The translations under genes were made by a program, and so were the position numbers. The notes under the pieces were generated by a model. The model was not told the DNA's origin. It did not search any database and saw only the letters and a list, made by a program, of their open reading frames with translations. Below are positions 1 through 6,865 of a stretch of 9,675 bases of DNA, piece after piece. Each line of letters opens with the position of its first letter. Within the stretch, counting starts at the first letter, position 1. The DNA comes from JBBSHS01 sp038232515 (GTDB lineage: Bacteria; Actinomycetota; Acidimicrobiia; Acidimicrobiales; JAUJNH01): assembly GCA_038232515.1 (NCBI GenBank), contig JBBSHS010000091.1, forward strand, positions 1-9,675, written 5' to 3'.

Positions 1-579
1 CTGCTTACCGGCGACCACCGCCGGGCGGCCCCGGCCGTGGCCGCCGAGGTGGGCATCGACCAGGCCGACGTGTTCGCCGAGGTGCTGCCCAAGGACAAGG
101 TGGACGTGGTCCGCCAGCTGCAGGGTGGCGGCTGCGTGGTGGCCATGGTGGGCGACGGCGTGAACGACGCCGCCGCCCTCGCCCAGGCCGATCTCGGGTT
201 GGCCATGGGCACCGGCGCCGATGTCGCCATCCAGGCTGCCGACCTGACCCTCGTGCGGGGGGATCTCCGCTCTGCGGTGGATGCCATCCGGCTGTCCCGC
301 CGCACCCTCACCACCATCAAGGGCAACCTGTTCTGGGCCTTCGCCTACAACGTCGTGGCTGTGCCGCTCGCCGCCGCCGGGTACCTCAACCCGATGATCG
401 CGGGCGCGGCCATGGCCTTCAGCTCCGTGTTCGTCGTGTCCAACAGCCTGCGGCTGCGCCGGTTCCAACCGCAGTCACCGGCCGGCGTACCACAGACGGG
501 ACAGGGCGGCGGCGATGTTGATGCCGCTGCCAACCGCGCCGGGGCGGCGACCCAGCCGACGGCCACGGCCACCGGATAG
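1..579 (+). CDS. copA: Cu+-exporting P1B-type ATPase, C-terminal part (5' end outside window)
   Basis: The frame is open from base 1, so the start lies upstream and only the last 192 residues are seen. It begins in the P domain with LLTGDH (usual TGDN), then LPKDK, then the phosphatase/hinge motif GDGVND at partial residues 51-56. Two membrane segments follow: TM7 with the Tyr-Asn pair (116-117) and TM8 with MxxSS (M138, S141, S142). In the P1B family the YN plus MxxSS combination marks the Cu+ (or Ag+) exporters of the CopA type, which pump cuprous ion out of the cytoplasm at the cost of ATP. After TM8 comes an unconserved tail of about 40 residues rich in Gly, Ala, Gln and Thr, with no metal-binding motif. 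The protein ends 30 bp before the convergent NRPS-like gene and seems functionally unrelated to it. The N-terminal metal-binding domains, CPC motif and DKTGT site cannot be judged from this window. Confidence 0.95.
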   Translation: MLTGDHRRAAPAVAAEVGIDQADVFAEVLPKDKVDVVRQLQGGGCVVAMVGDGVNDAAALAQADLGLAMGTGADVAIQAADLTLVRGDLRSAVDAIRLSRRTLTTIKGNLFWAFAYNVVAVPLAAAGYLNPMIAGAAMAFSSVFVVSNSLRLRRFQPQSPAGVPQTGQGGGDVDAAANRAGAATQPTATATG

Positions 580-586
580 CACCGAG

Positions 587-616
587 GCGCTGAATCCGCC
601 CGGACGACTTCAGCGC
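587..616. terminator. possible bidirectional terminator hairpin between convergent genes
   Basis: A perfect 8-bp inverted repeat (GCGCTGAA, 587-594, with TTCAGCGC, 609-616) encloses a 14-nt loop. It sits exactly where the plus-strand copA and the minus-strand NRPS-like gene converge, and overlaps the stop codon of the latter. There is no T-run on either side, so it is a weak intrinsic terminator at best. Confidence 0.35.
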
Positions 617-2910
617 GCCCTGCGGCTGGAGGCGAGGTCGACCGACAGCGTCTGCACCGTGCGGTTGCGCCTGACCTGCTCGGCCGTCGGGTCGGCGCCG
701 GATCGACGTGCCCGGCGCAGGACCTCGACAAAGGAGAACCTCTGCCAGTAGTTGGCGTCGACGCCCACCGGTCCGCCCCCGAGCACCTCGGACCACAACG
801 AGCTGAACAGACCCTCGTCGGCGGTGGCATCGGCCACCGTCTGCGCTACGTGGTGACGGGAACCCTCGGGCGCAGTAAGAGCGTCGACGTCGACCCCACC
901 GTCGGCTGTCCTGGGCACGGCGGCCAGGACCGCCAGCTCGGCCGGCCAGGCGTAGCCCGGGAGCTCGGCCCACAGCCGGACCCGTAGCTCGGCCAGCGTC
1001 GGCACCCGGCCGGCGTCGCCGTCGGCCACGATGCAGCCGACGATGCGCTCGGGGCCCGGGCCCGCCTTGCGCACCACGACGGCGGCGTCGGCCACCCCCG
1101 GGCAGCTGGCGATGACGTCCCGGATCCGGCCCAGCTCCACCATGAACCCCCCCAGGCTCACCATTGGGCCAGGGCCCGAGCGGCCCTCTGAGCGGGGAGG
1201 CGGGCCCGAGCCCGCCGCCGCCGCCAGCGTCGACAGCGTGCCGTCAGGGTGGGCCACGGCCTGGGCGAGGACCTCCTCGAACCGGACCAGGAGCCGGCGG
1301 ACGGCCGGCGGATGGAAGACACCGCGGGCCACGAGACTGACGCCGTCCTGGTCCTCCAGGACCGACAGGATCAGGAATGTCCCGCCGTACAGGCCGGCGC
1401 CCCAGGCCGGGCGATCGGCACCACCGCCGTCCTCTGTCCCGCCCGAAGGGGCGCTCGGGCCCTCGTCTCCCGAGGCAAAATGGGGTTGGCGGGCGGGCTT
1501 CCCGGTGTCGTACCCGCTCAGGGTCAGGCCCGGGAGGACGAGCTTGGCCTGGCGTGGGGTCTCGGCCTGGAACATGACCGACACATCGGGCACCAGGCCG
1601 TGCACTGCGGCGTCCCCACCCAGTGCGTCCTGCACCACCGTCTCGAACGAGAGGTCCTGGTGGGCGAGGGCACCGAGCACCGTGCTGCGCACCCGACCCA
1701 TGAGCTCGGGAAACGCCGGGTCACCGGCCAGGCGGAGGCGGAGCAGGATCTTCTTGGTGAAGCAGCCGATGAGCGGCTCGAGCTCGGCGGTGTTGCGGTT
1801 GGCCACGACGGACGCCAGCAGAAGGTCATCCTGGCCGGTGCAGCCGTGCGCGACCACGGCGAACACGGCCAGCATGGCCATGTAGAGGGGTGTGCGCTGC
1901 TGACGGGCCATGGCCCGCAGTGGCTGGACCAGGGCCGGCGACAGGGCCTGGTGCAGGGGCCCGGCGGCCGCATGGGGGCTACCCCTGGGACGTTGGGGGT
2001 CTTCTATGCCAAGGTCGACGGTGAGGGGGGCGCCGGCCAGCTCCCGCCTCCAGTAGGCGAGCTCACGGCTGCCGGCCAGGCCGGCCAGCAGCCTCCGCTG
2101 GTGGCGGCAGAAGTCGCCGAACTCCAGGCTGATATCGGGCAACCGGGGTTCCTGCCTGGCGGCGTACGCTGAATACAAGACGGCCAGCTCACGGCGGAAC
2201 GGGTCGACGGCCCAGTCGTCGAAGACCAGGTGGTGCAGACGGATGACCAGAACGTGGTCATCCTCGCCCAGCTCAAACAAGACGGGATCGAACAGTGGGC
2301 CCTTCGTCAGGTCGAACGGGCGGCCGGCGGCGTCGGCGATCACCTGGCCGACCTCGGCCCGCTGGCGCCCGGGGTCGAGCCGCCTGAGGTCGGTGACCGG
2401 GAGGAGTCTGGGCCGGTGTACGCCGATGCGTTGGCGCGGCCGTCCGTCTACTACGTCGAAAGTCGTCCGCAGGGGGGCGTGGCGGCGGGCCAGCTCGTCG
2501 AGCGCCCGCCCTAGCGCAGCCACGTCGAGGTGCCCCTGGTAGCGGCGGACGAGGGGCGGCAGATTGAAGCTCCCCGGCGCGAACTGCTCGTGCCACAGCA
2601 TGCCCTCCTGGGAGAACGCCACTGGGGCGGTCTCCGTGCCGGTTCCGTCGCCGCCGTGGGGCTCGAGCCGACGACGTTCGACCACGGCGGACAATCCCGA
2701 CACGGTCGGAGCGCAGCCGAAGGTCGCGAGGTCGACGTGGACGCCCAGGGCGTCTTCGGCCAGCCCGAGCATGTCAAAGGCGCCAAGGGCGTCGCCGCCG
2801 AGACGGAAGAAGTCGTCGTGGGCGCCGAAGTCGCGGCGCCCGAGCACCCGCGTCCATATCTCCCGGAGAACCCCCTCGACCGTCAGGTCACCGGTGCTGC
2901 GGTCCGCCAT
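610..2910 (-). CDS. NRPS-like protein: carrier (Ser to Ala) - condensation - orphan adenylation C-subdomain - degenerate carrier
   Basis: Read from ATG 2910 this is 766 residues; the frame extends to a TTG at 2949, but the ATG has GGGAAGGG just upstream and is preferred. Residues ~10-80 form a carrier fold whose LGGDS motif reads LGGDA, with Ala41 where phosphopantetheine is attached. Residues ~95-560 are a condensation domain. They contain HHLVFDD (226-232; the usual HHxxxDG with Gly to Asp), VVANRNT followed by LIGCFTKK, and HQDLSFE, with a Gly/Ser/Pro/Asp-rich insert at about 470-500. After a ~25-residue linker, residues ~586-677 match only the C-terminal subdomain of an adenylation domain, starting at GFMVELGRI (motif A8). 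The A10 lysine of NGK is replaced (DGGVD). Residues ~698-762 resemble a second carrier with a shortened core (NYWQRFSF; Ser726 may be the modified serine). It overlaps the upstream A-T gene by 23 bp, so the two are probably translated together. By family, the condensation domain should form an amide or ester from a carrier-bound acyl group; acceptor and product are unknown. Confidence 0.85.
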   Translation of the reverse strand: MADRSTGDLTVEGVLREIWTRVLGRRDFGAHDDFFRLGGDALGAFDMLGLAEDALGVHVDLATFGCAPTVSGLSAVVERRRLEPHGGDGTGTETAPVAFSQEGMLWHEQFAPGSFNLPPLVRRYQGHLDVAALGRALDELARRHAPLRTTFDVVDGRPRQRIGVHRPRLLPVTDLRRLDPGRQRAEVGQVIADAAGRPFDLTKGPLFDPVLFELGEDDHVLVIRLHHLVFDDWAVDPFRRELAVLYSAYAARQEPRLPDISLEFGDFCRHQRRLLAGLAGSRELAYWRRELAGAPLTVDLGIEDPQRPRGSPHAAAGPLHQALSPALVQPLRAMARQQRTPLYMAMLAVFAVVAHGCTGQDDLLLASVVANRNTAELEPLIGCFTKKILLRLRLAGDPAFPELMGRVRSTVLGALAHQDLSFETVVQDALGGDAAVHGLVPDVSVMFQAETPRQAKLVLPGLTLSGYDTGKPARQPHFASGDEGPSAPSGGTEDGGGADRPAWGAGLYGGTFLILSVLEDQDGVSLVARGVFHPPAVRRLLVRFEEVLAQAVAHPDGTLSTLAAAAGSGPPPRSEGRSGPGPMVSLGGFMVELGRIRDVIASCPGVADAAVVVRKAGPGPERIVGCIVADGDAGRVPTLAELRVRLWAELPGYAWPAELAVLAAVPRTADGGVDVDALTAPEGSRHHVAQTVADATADEGLFSSLWSEVLGGGPVGVDANYWQRFSFVEVLRRARRSGADPTAEQVRRNRTVQTLSVDLASSRRAR

Positions 2911-4735
2911 CGCCCTTCCCGGCGCTGGACGGGGCACCAAGCCCGGCAATGGTCGCCGCCAACCCGGCGGGCGTCGGCGTCTCGAAGATGGCGGCCAGCG
3001 GGATGGCCACGCCCAGGCTGTCCTGGATCCGGGCCATGATCTGGGCGGCGGCCAGCGAGTGGCCGTTCAGGTCGAAGAAGTCGTCCTCCACGCCGATGCT
3101 CGGGCGCACGAGCACGGTTTCCCAGATGTGGACGACGGCCGCCTCCACCGGGTTGCGCGGAGCCACGAACGTCGTCGCCGGGCGGTCGAGGGCGAACCGG
3201 TCACGCAGCTCGTGCTTGGGCACCTTGCCGGACGCGTTGCGTGGCAGCTCGTCGACGAAGACCACATGGTGGGGCACCTTGTGCTCGCCCAACTGGCGCC
3301 GCACGAACGCCTGCAGGTCGGCGGCGGCCACCGTCGACCTGGCCACCACGGCGGCGGCCACGTCCTGGCCCAGGACCTCGTGGGGCACGCCGAACACAGC
3401 CGCGTCGACCACCGCCGGGTGCTCGTAGAGGACGTTCTCGACCTCGACGGACGAGACGTTGAGCCCACCGACGATGATCAGGTCCTTCTTGCGGTCGACG
3501 AGGTAGAGGTAGCCCCCATCGTCGAGGCGGCCGACGTCGCCGGTGCGGACCCAACCGTCGGCGGCAAAGGTAGCGGCGGTGGCCTGCGGGTCGCGGTAGT
3601 ACGTCCGGGTGGGGGCTCCCGGCCGCCGGATCCAGATCTCACCCGCCTCGCCGGCATCGACGTCGTGGGCGGCGTCGTCCACGATGCGCACCTCGGTGTC
3701 GCCCACCGGACGCCCCACAGAGCCCGGTCGGCTGGCCGCGTCCACCATAAGGGTGCGTGCCGTCCCGGCCTCGGTGAGGGCATAGGTGTTCCACAGCGCG
3801 GCCCTCGGGAAGGCCTGGGCCAGAGCGCTCAACAGCGCCGGCGAAGAGGGGGCGGAGGATAGGACGACCCGCTCGACCGAGGACACGTCATGTCGGGAGG
3901 CGGCGCCCGAGGCCACGATCAACTGGCCCATGGCCGGCACCAGCTGGAGTCGCCGCACCCGCCGCTGGGCAACCACGGCGCAGAACCGCTCGGCGTCGAA
4001 GAAGGGCAGGGCGACGGCCACGCGGTCGCCGCGGCGCAGGGGCAGGCGCAGCACCTCCTGGCCGGCGTTGGTGCCGACCGGGAAAGAGTGGACGAGATAG
4101 GCCGTCTCCCCACCCGTTTCCTCCGGTCGCTCCGGCGGCGGGTCGTGGAACAGGACACCGGCGTGGGTGCAGGCCACCCCTTTGGGCAGACCGGTGGTCC
4201 CCGACGTGTAGAGGATCTCGGCCAGGTCGGCCGGCCCCACGTCGACCTGGAACCAACCCGTACCGCCGTCACCCTCGAGCTCGGCGGCGGTGGCGGCCAT
4301 GGCCCCACCAACTTGGCCGCCATCTCCGTCGCCCACCAAGAGCCGGGCCTCGCAGTGGCGCAGGACGCGGTCGAGCTCGGGGCCGGAGAAGCGGGGCCCG
4401 AGCGGCACGGCCACTGCACCGGCCTTGTGGACGCCGAGATAGGCGACGGCGTAGTCGGTCCAGTGGGCGTTGCCGAACACCAGCCCCACCCGGTCGCCGG
4501 GCTGGACGCCACGCCCGGCCATACCCCGGGCCACGGCGTTGGACCGGCCCTCCCAGTCGCCGTAGGCCAGGCTGTCGCCGCCGTCGACGACGAGGGCCAC
4601 GGCGTCGGGATGCTCGGCGGCGCGTCGGCGCAGGAGATCAGGGACGATCACGGCTTCGGTCGGGCCCGAGGCCGGCCGGCGCCGGGTCTCCATTGCCTCA
4701 CCGACGCCCGGTAACTGCCCACCGGTCAACTCCAT
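2888..4735 (-). CDS. acyl/aryl-acid AMP ligase fused to a carrier protein (A-T didomain)
   Basis: 615 residues, ANL superfamily. Visible motifs are the ATP loop YTSGTTGLPKGV (176-187), NTYALTEA (316-323, A5), RTGD (397-400, A7 Asp), YLVDRKKDLI (411-420) and the catalytic lysine in NASGK (Lys504, A10). The RNASGKVPKHELR ending is typical of acyl-CoA synthetase-like members rather than amino-acid adenylation domains, so a fatty, aryl or other carboxylic acid substrate is more likely than an amino acid. Residues ~530-600 are a carrier domain with LNGHS, Ser560 being the expected phosphopantetheine site. The protein should activate an acid to the acyl-AMP and load it on its own carrier for the downstream condensation protein, whose gene overlaps its 3' end. 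Two starts are possible: ATG 4735 (no clear ribosome binding site) and ATG 4693 (residue 15), preceded by GGTGAGG. The second may be the real one, because conserved sequence begins only near residue 30. Substrate identity cannot be read from the sequence by eye. Confidence 0.92.
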   Translation of the reverse strand: MELTGGQLPGVGEAMETRRRPASGPTEAVIVPDLLRRRAAEHPDAVALVVDGGDSLAYGDWEGRSNAVARGMAGRGVQPGDRVGLVFGNAHWTDYAVAYLGVHKAGAVAVPLGPRFSGPELDRVLRHCEARLLVGDGDGGQVGGAMAATAAELEGDGGTGWFQVDVGPADLAEILYTSGTTGLPKGVACTHAGVLFHDPPPERPEETGGETAYLVHSFPVGTNAGQEVLRLPLRRGDRVAVALPFFDAERFCAVVAQRRVRRLQLVPAMGQLIVASGAASRHDVSSVERVVLSSAPSSPALLSALAQAFPRAALWNTYALTEAGTARTLMVDAASRPGSVGRPVGDTEVRIVDDAAHDVDAGEAGEIWIRRPGAPTRTYYRDPQATAATFAADGWVRTGDVGRLDDGGYLYLVDRKKDLIIVGGLNVSSVEVENVLYEHPAVVDAAVFGVPHEVLGQDVAAAVVARSTVAAADLQAFVRRQLGEHKVPHHVVFVDELPRNASGKVPKHELRDRFALDRPATTFVAPRNPVEAAVVHIWETVLVRPSIGVEDDFFDLNGHSLAAAQIMARIQDSLGVAIPLAAIFETPTPAGLAATIAGLGAPSSAGKGDGGPQHR

Positions 4736-4908
4736 GGCTGCGTCATGCTACCGACGGTGCTGACCTGGCCAGGAGAGCGAGTCTGGTGGTCCGGTCTGGT
4801 CCGGCGTGGTCGCCTGTTCGCCCCTCCGGACCGCTGCCGACCCCCGAGCGCAGTCTCGCCCTACCGCTGTCCCACCCAGTGCGACGGACAATAACCGGAA
4901 ATTGCCTA

Positions 4909-4941
4909 TTGCTCCGCCGTACTTGGTGTGATACATACCTA
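4909..4941 (+). promoter_or_regulatory. candidate promoter/operator of the first beta-helix gene
   Basis: TTGCTC (4909-4914) could be a -35 box, with TACATA (4932-4937) after 17 nt as a poor -10 box. The overlapping stretch TTGGTGTGATACATACCTA (4923-4941) is matched upstream of the paralogous gene at 8542-8560 (15 of 19 bases), which argues for function. Its core GGTGT-N5-ATACC is a near-perfect inverted repeat, as expected for a regulator site. Transcription starting just after it would give a leader of about 150 nt. Confidence 0.45.
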
Positions 4942-5050
4942 CCCGAAACCGAACAAGCAGGCCCGGCCCCATGCCGGCGACGGACTAACACAGCTCGTGA
5001 CAAGCGGCAGGTTCTCCGCGGCCTTGCGAGGGGTGCTCAGGCGAGCAGCC

Positions 5051-5090
5051 GTCGGCTTCTCCTCAACGATGGACGAACTACGGAGGCAGG
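5051..5090 (+). promoter_or_regulatory. conserved 3' end of leader with ribosome binding site
   Basis: About 33 of 43 bases up to and including the start codon match the same position in front of the paralog (8650-8692). The block contains a strong GGAGG (5082-5086) four bases before the ATG, in the same spacing as in the paralog (8681-8685). This fixes the ATG at 5091 as the start. The shared stretch upstream of GGAGG includes a CAACGA core. Confidence 0.75.
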
Positions 5091-6758
5091 ATGAGAAATC
5101 GACTCTGGCGGGGCCTGGTCACATTCCCGGCCATGGCCCTGGTGGCCGGGACGGGGACGGTGGTGGCCAGCTCGATCCCGGCCGCGGCCGTCACGGCCAC
5201 CTGCGGGATGACGGTCACGACGAGCATCACGCTCACCAACGACGTCGGTCCCTGCCCGGCCGACGGCCTGGTCGTCACCGGCAGCAACATCGTCGTCGAC
5301 CTGGGCGGCCACCGGGTCTTCGCCAACAGCGACCCGGGCGACAGCGCCGGCGTGCGCCTGACTAACACCACCGGCGTGACCGTGCAGAACGGCACCGTCG
5401 AAGGCTTCGCCGCCGGCGTCTCCATCCAGGGCGGCTCGGCCAACACCGTCCGGGCCATCACCGCCCGCAACAACATCAACCATGGGACGGCGGACACCTG
5501 CGACCTGGGCGACGGCATCACGGTGCTGAACTCCAGCAAGAACCAGATCGCCGGTAACACCCTCGACAACAACGGCCCCTACAGCGGCATCTCCCTCGTC
5601 GAGAACTCCGATGGGAACGTGATCAGGGGCAACACGGTCCTCAACAGCAACGTGGTGGCGGCGGACGGGTGCGGCATCAACAACAACCAGGACGAAGGCA
5701 TCCGCATCGAGGGCCCGGGGGCCAACAACAACACCGTCGACGGCAACACGGTGCAACACAGTCTCCTCGACGGCATCGGCCTGCACGGCAACGTCGGGTG
5801 CCAGAACAACCCCAACCCGGCCAGCCCTCCCAATACCGACAACATCATCAGGGGAAACAACGTCAGCCTGAGCAGCGGCAACGCCGCCGCTGACGGTATT
5901 TCCGTCCTGGCCCAGGGCCCCTTCGGCACCGTTGTCTGCGCCGCCTACCGCAACACGTTCCTGGGCAACACCTCCACCGGGAACCAGGGGAACGGCATCT
6001 ACATTCCGGGCACGTCGACGAACAACACCGTCAACGGCAACACCGTCAACGGCAACGGTGTCGACGGCATCCGCCTGGAAGGCCCCGTCTTCCGGAACGT
6101 GTTCACCAACGTAGGCCCCACCCTGTTCCAAGAGGTGTCGCCCACGGCTGCCACCTTCAGTCAGGGCACCGACTACGCCGTCCTGTCGGGGTCGGGGAGC
6201 GGGAACGTGACCGCCCGGGTGGTGCCCGTCGGTCCCATTACCATCGCCCCCGCCGGTACCGTCCCCTTCGACACCGCGGCCAGCGGCTGCTCGCCGTCCG
6301 ACTTCGCCGGTTTCCCGGCGGGCGCCATCGCTCTGGTCCAGCGGGGATTCTGTGCCCGGGCCACGAAGGCGCAGAACGCCCAAGCGGCCGGGGCCAGCGC
6401 CGTCATCATGTTCAACGAGGGCTCGGCGGGCCGCACCGGCCTCCTCACCGCCGGTGTCAACCCGATCACCATCCCGGTGGTAGGTACCACCTACGCCCTG
6501 GGCGTCCAGCTGTACAACCAGGCGCAGGCCGGCCCGGTGACGGTCCACATCATCACCAACACGACCAACGTCAACACCCAGATCGCCCCGGGCGCCGAGA
6601 ACACCACGCTGCTCGGCAACCGTGGACAGGGCAATGCCGAGCACGACGGCCACGACAACAACGTCAACTGTGATCACAACCGCTGGTCCGGCAACCAGTT
6701 CGGCACCGTGAACCAGGCCTGCGTCGCCGCCGGCGGTACGGGCACGGTCAAGCCGTAG
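5091..6758 (+). CDS. secreted right-handed beta-helix (NosD-like) protein with inserted PA domain
   Basis: 555 residues. Residues 1-33 are a signal peptide: Arg-rich start, hydrophobic core, and Ala-rich end with cleavage probably near PAAA/VTATCG. Residues ~38-340 are parallel beta-helix repeats seen as recurring N-x-V/I-x-G-N-x-V/L and DGI-x-L/V-x-x turns, very rich in Asn, Gly and Thr. Six cysteines lie in this half (38, 55, 137, 194, 237, 283) and may pair after export. Residues ~358-490 are a protease-associated domain, recognised by the C400...ALVQRGFC421 pair, the KAQNAQAAGASAVIMFN stretch and IPVVGTTYALG. After it the helix resumes for a final turn and cap (NTTLLGNRGQGN...CDHNRWSGNQFG, 502-538), so the PA domain is nested in the helix. 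No catalytic set of a polysaccharide lyase is evident. It could be a surface carbohydrate-binding or -cleaving protein, or structural; the substrate is unknown. A terminator follows and there is no co-transcribed partner. Confidence 0.88.
   Translation: MRNRLWRGLVTFPAMALVAGTGTVVASSIPAAAVTATCGMTVTTSITLTNDVGPCPADGLVVTGSNIVVDLGGHRVFANSDPGDSAGVRLTNTTGVTVQNGTVEGFAAGVSIQGGSANTVRAITARNNINHGTADTCDLGDGITVLNSSKNQIAGNTLDNNGPYSGISLVENSDGNVIRGNTVLNSNVVAADGCGINNNQDEGIRIEGPGANNNTVDGNTVQHSLLDGIGLHGNVGCQNNPNPASPPNTDNIIRGNNVSLSSGNAAADGISVLAQGPFGTVVCAAYRNTFLGNTSTGNQGNGIYIPGTSTNNTVNGNTVNGNGVDGIRLEGPVFRNVFTNVGPTLFQEVSPTAATFSQGTDYAVLSGSGSGNVTARVVPVGPITIAPAGTVPFDTAASGCSPSDFAGFPAGAIALVQRGFCARATKAQNAQAAGASAVIMFNEGSAGRTGLLTAGVNPITIPVVGTTYALGVQLYNQAQAGPVTVHIITNTTNVNTQIAPGAENTTLLGNRGQGNAEHDGHDNNVNCDHNRWSGNQFGTVNQACVAAGGTGTVKP
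6024..6053 (+). repeat. 15-bp perfect tandem duplication inside the beta-helix
   Basis: The unit AACACCGTCAACGGC occurs twice in a row (6024-6038, 6039-6053) and is followed by a diverged third copy (AACGGTGTCGACGGC). It encodes NTVNG-NTVNG-NGVDG, a beta-helix turn repeat, and may reflect recent slippage that lengthened the helix. Confidence 0.9.
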
Positions 6759-6785
6759 CCACCGCCACGAAGTCAGAGCTTCACA

Positions 6786-6825
6786 GAACCAGCCCCACCG
6801 CCCGGCGGTGGGGCTGGTTCTTTCT
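6786..6825 (+). terminator. strong intrinsic terminator after the first beta-helix gene
   Basis: A perfect stem of 15-16 bp (GAACCAGCCCCACCG at 6786-6800 pairs with 6806-6820) with a loop of 3-5 nt is followed by TTTCT. It starts 28 bp after the stop of the beta-helix gene and lies between convergent genes. In the other direction the T-run is poor, so stopping of the inhibitor transcript here is less certain. Confidence 0.92.
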
Positions 6826-6865
6826 CCCCCCACGGCGAATGCCGGCTGAGCGGCAGACCGCACGG

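Larger units (their letters stand above)
4736..5090. other. 355-bp divergent intergenic region
   Basis: This region separates the minus-strand NRPS-like operon from the plus-strand beta-helix gene, so it should hold promoters for both. For the plus strand there is the element at 4909-4941 described separately. On the minus strand a weak candidate, TTGTTC (4951-4956) with TATCAC (4928-4933) 17 nt apart, overlaps that same element. A small hairpin, CCGGC-cccat-GCCGG (4963-4977), lies early in the presumed plus-strand leader. Short open frames here (for example on the minus strand at 4743-5003) lack family resemblance, and I do not call them genes. Confidence 0.6.

Noticed and set aside
419..973. 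Minus-strand open frames across the copA 3' end, one containing CPVCG
   Set aside because: The single CxxC-like stretch lacks a second pair and overlaps real copA coding sequence and the NRPS-like gene in another frame.
1031..2172. Long plus-strand open frames of about 280-310 codons opposite the condensation domain
   Set aside because: They have no recognisable domain and run antisense to a well-conserved domain; composition is typical of shadows.
2564..3862. 432-codon plus-strand open frame opposite the NRPS-like genes
   Set aside because: It lies antisense to conserved condensation, carrier and adenylation motifs; its protein is low-complexity Arg/Gly/His/Val-rich with no family resemblance, a usual shadow in high-GC DNA.
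4743..5003. Small minus-strand open frame upstream of the A-T gene (86 codons)
   Set aside because: There is no clear ribosome binding site or family resemblance, and it overlaps the presumed promoter and leader of the plus-strand gene.
5037..6863. 608-codon minus-strand open frame opposite the first beta-helix gene
   Set aside because: The plus strand has a signal peptide, strong ribosome binding site, beta-helix repeats and a PA domain. The minus-strand product is Val/Asp/Gly-rich and is explained as the mirror of repeated plus-strand codons.
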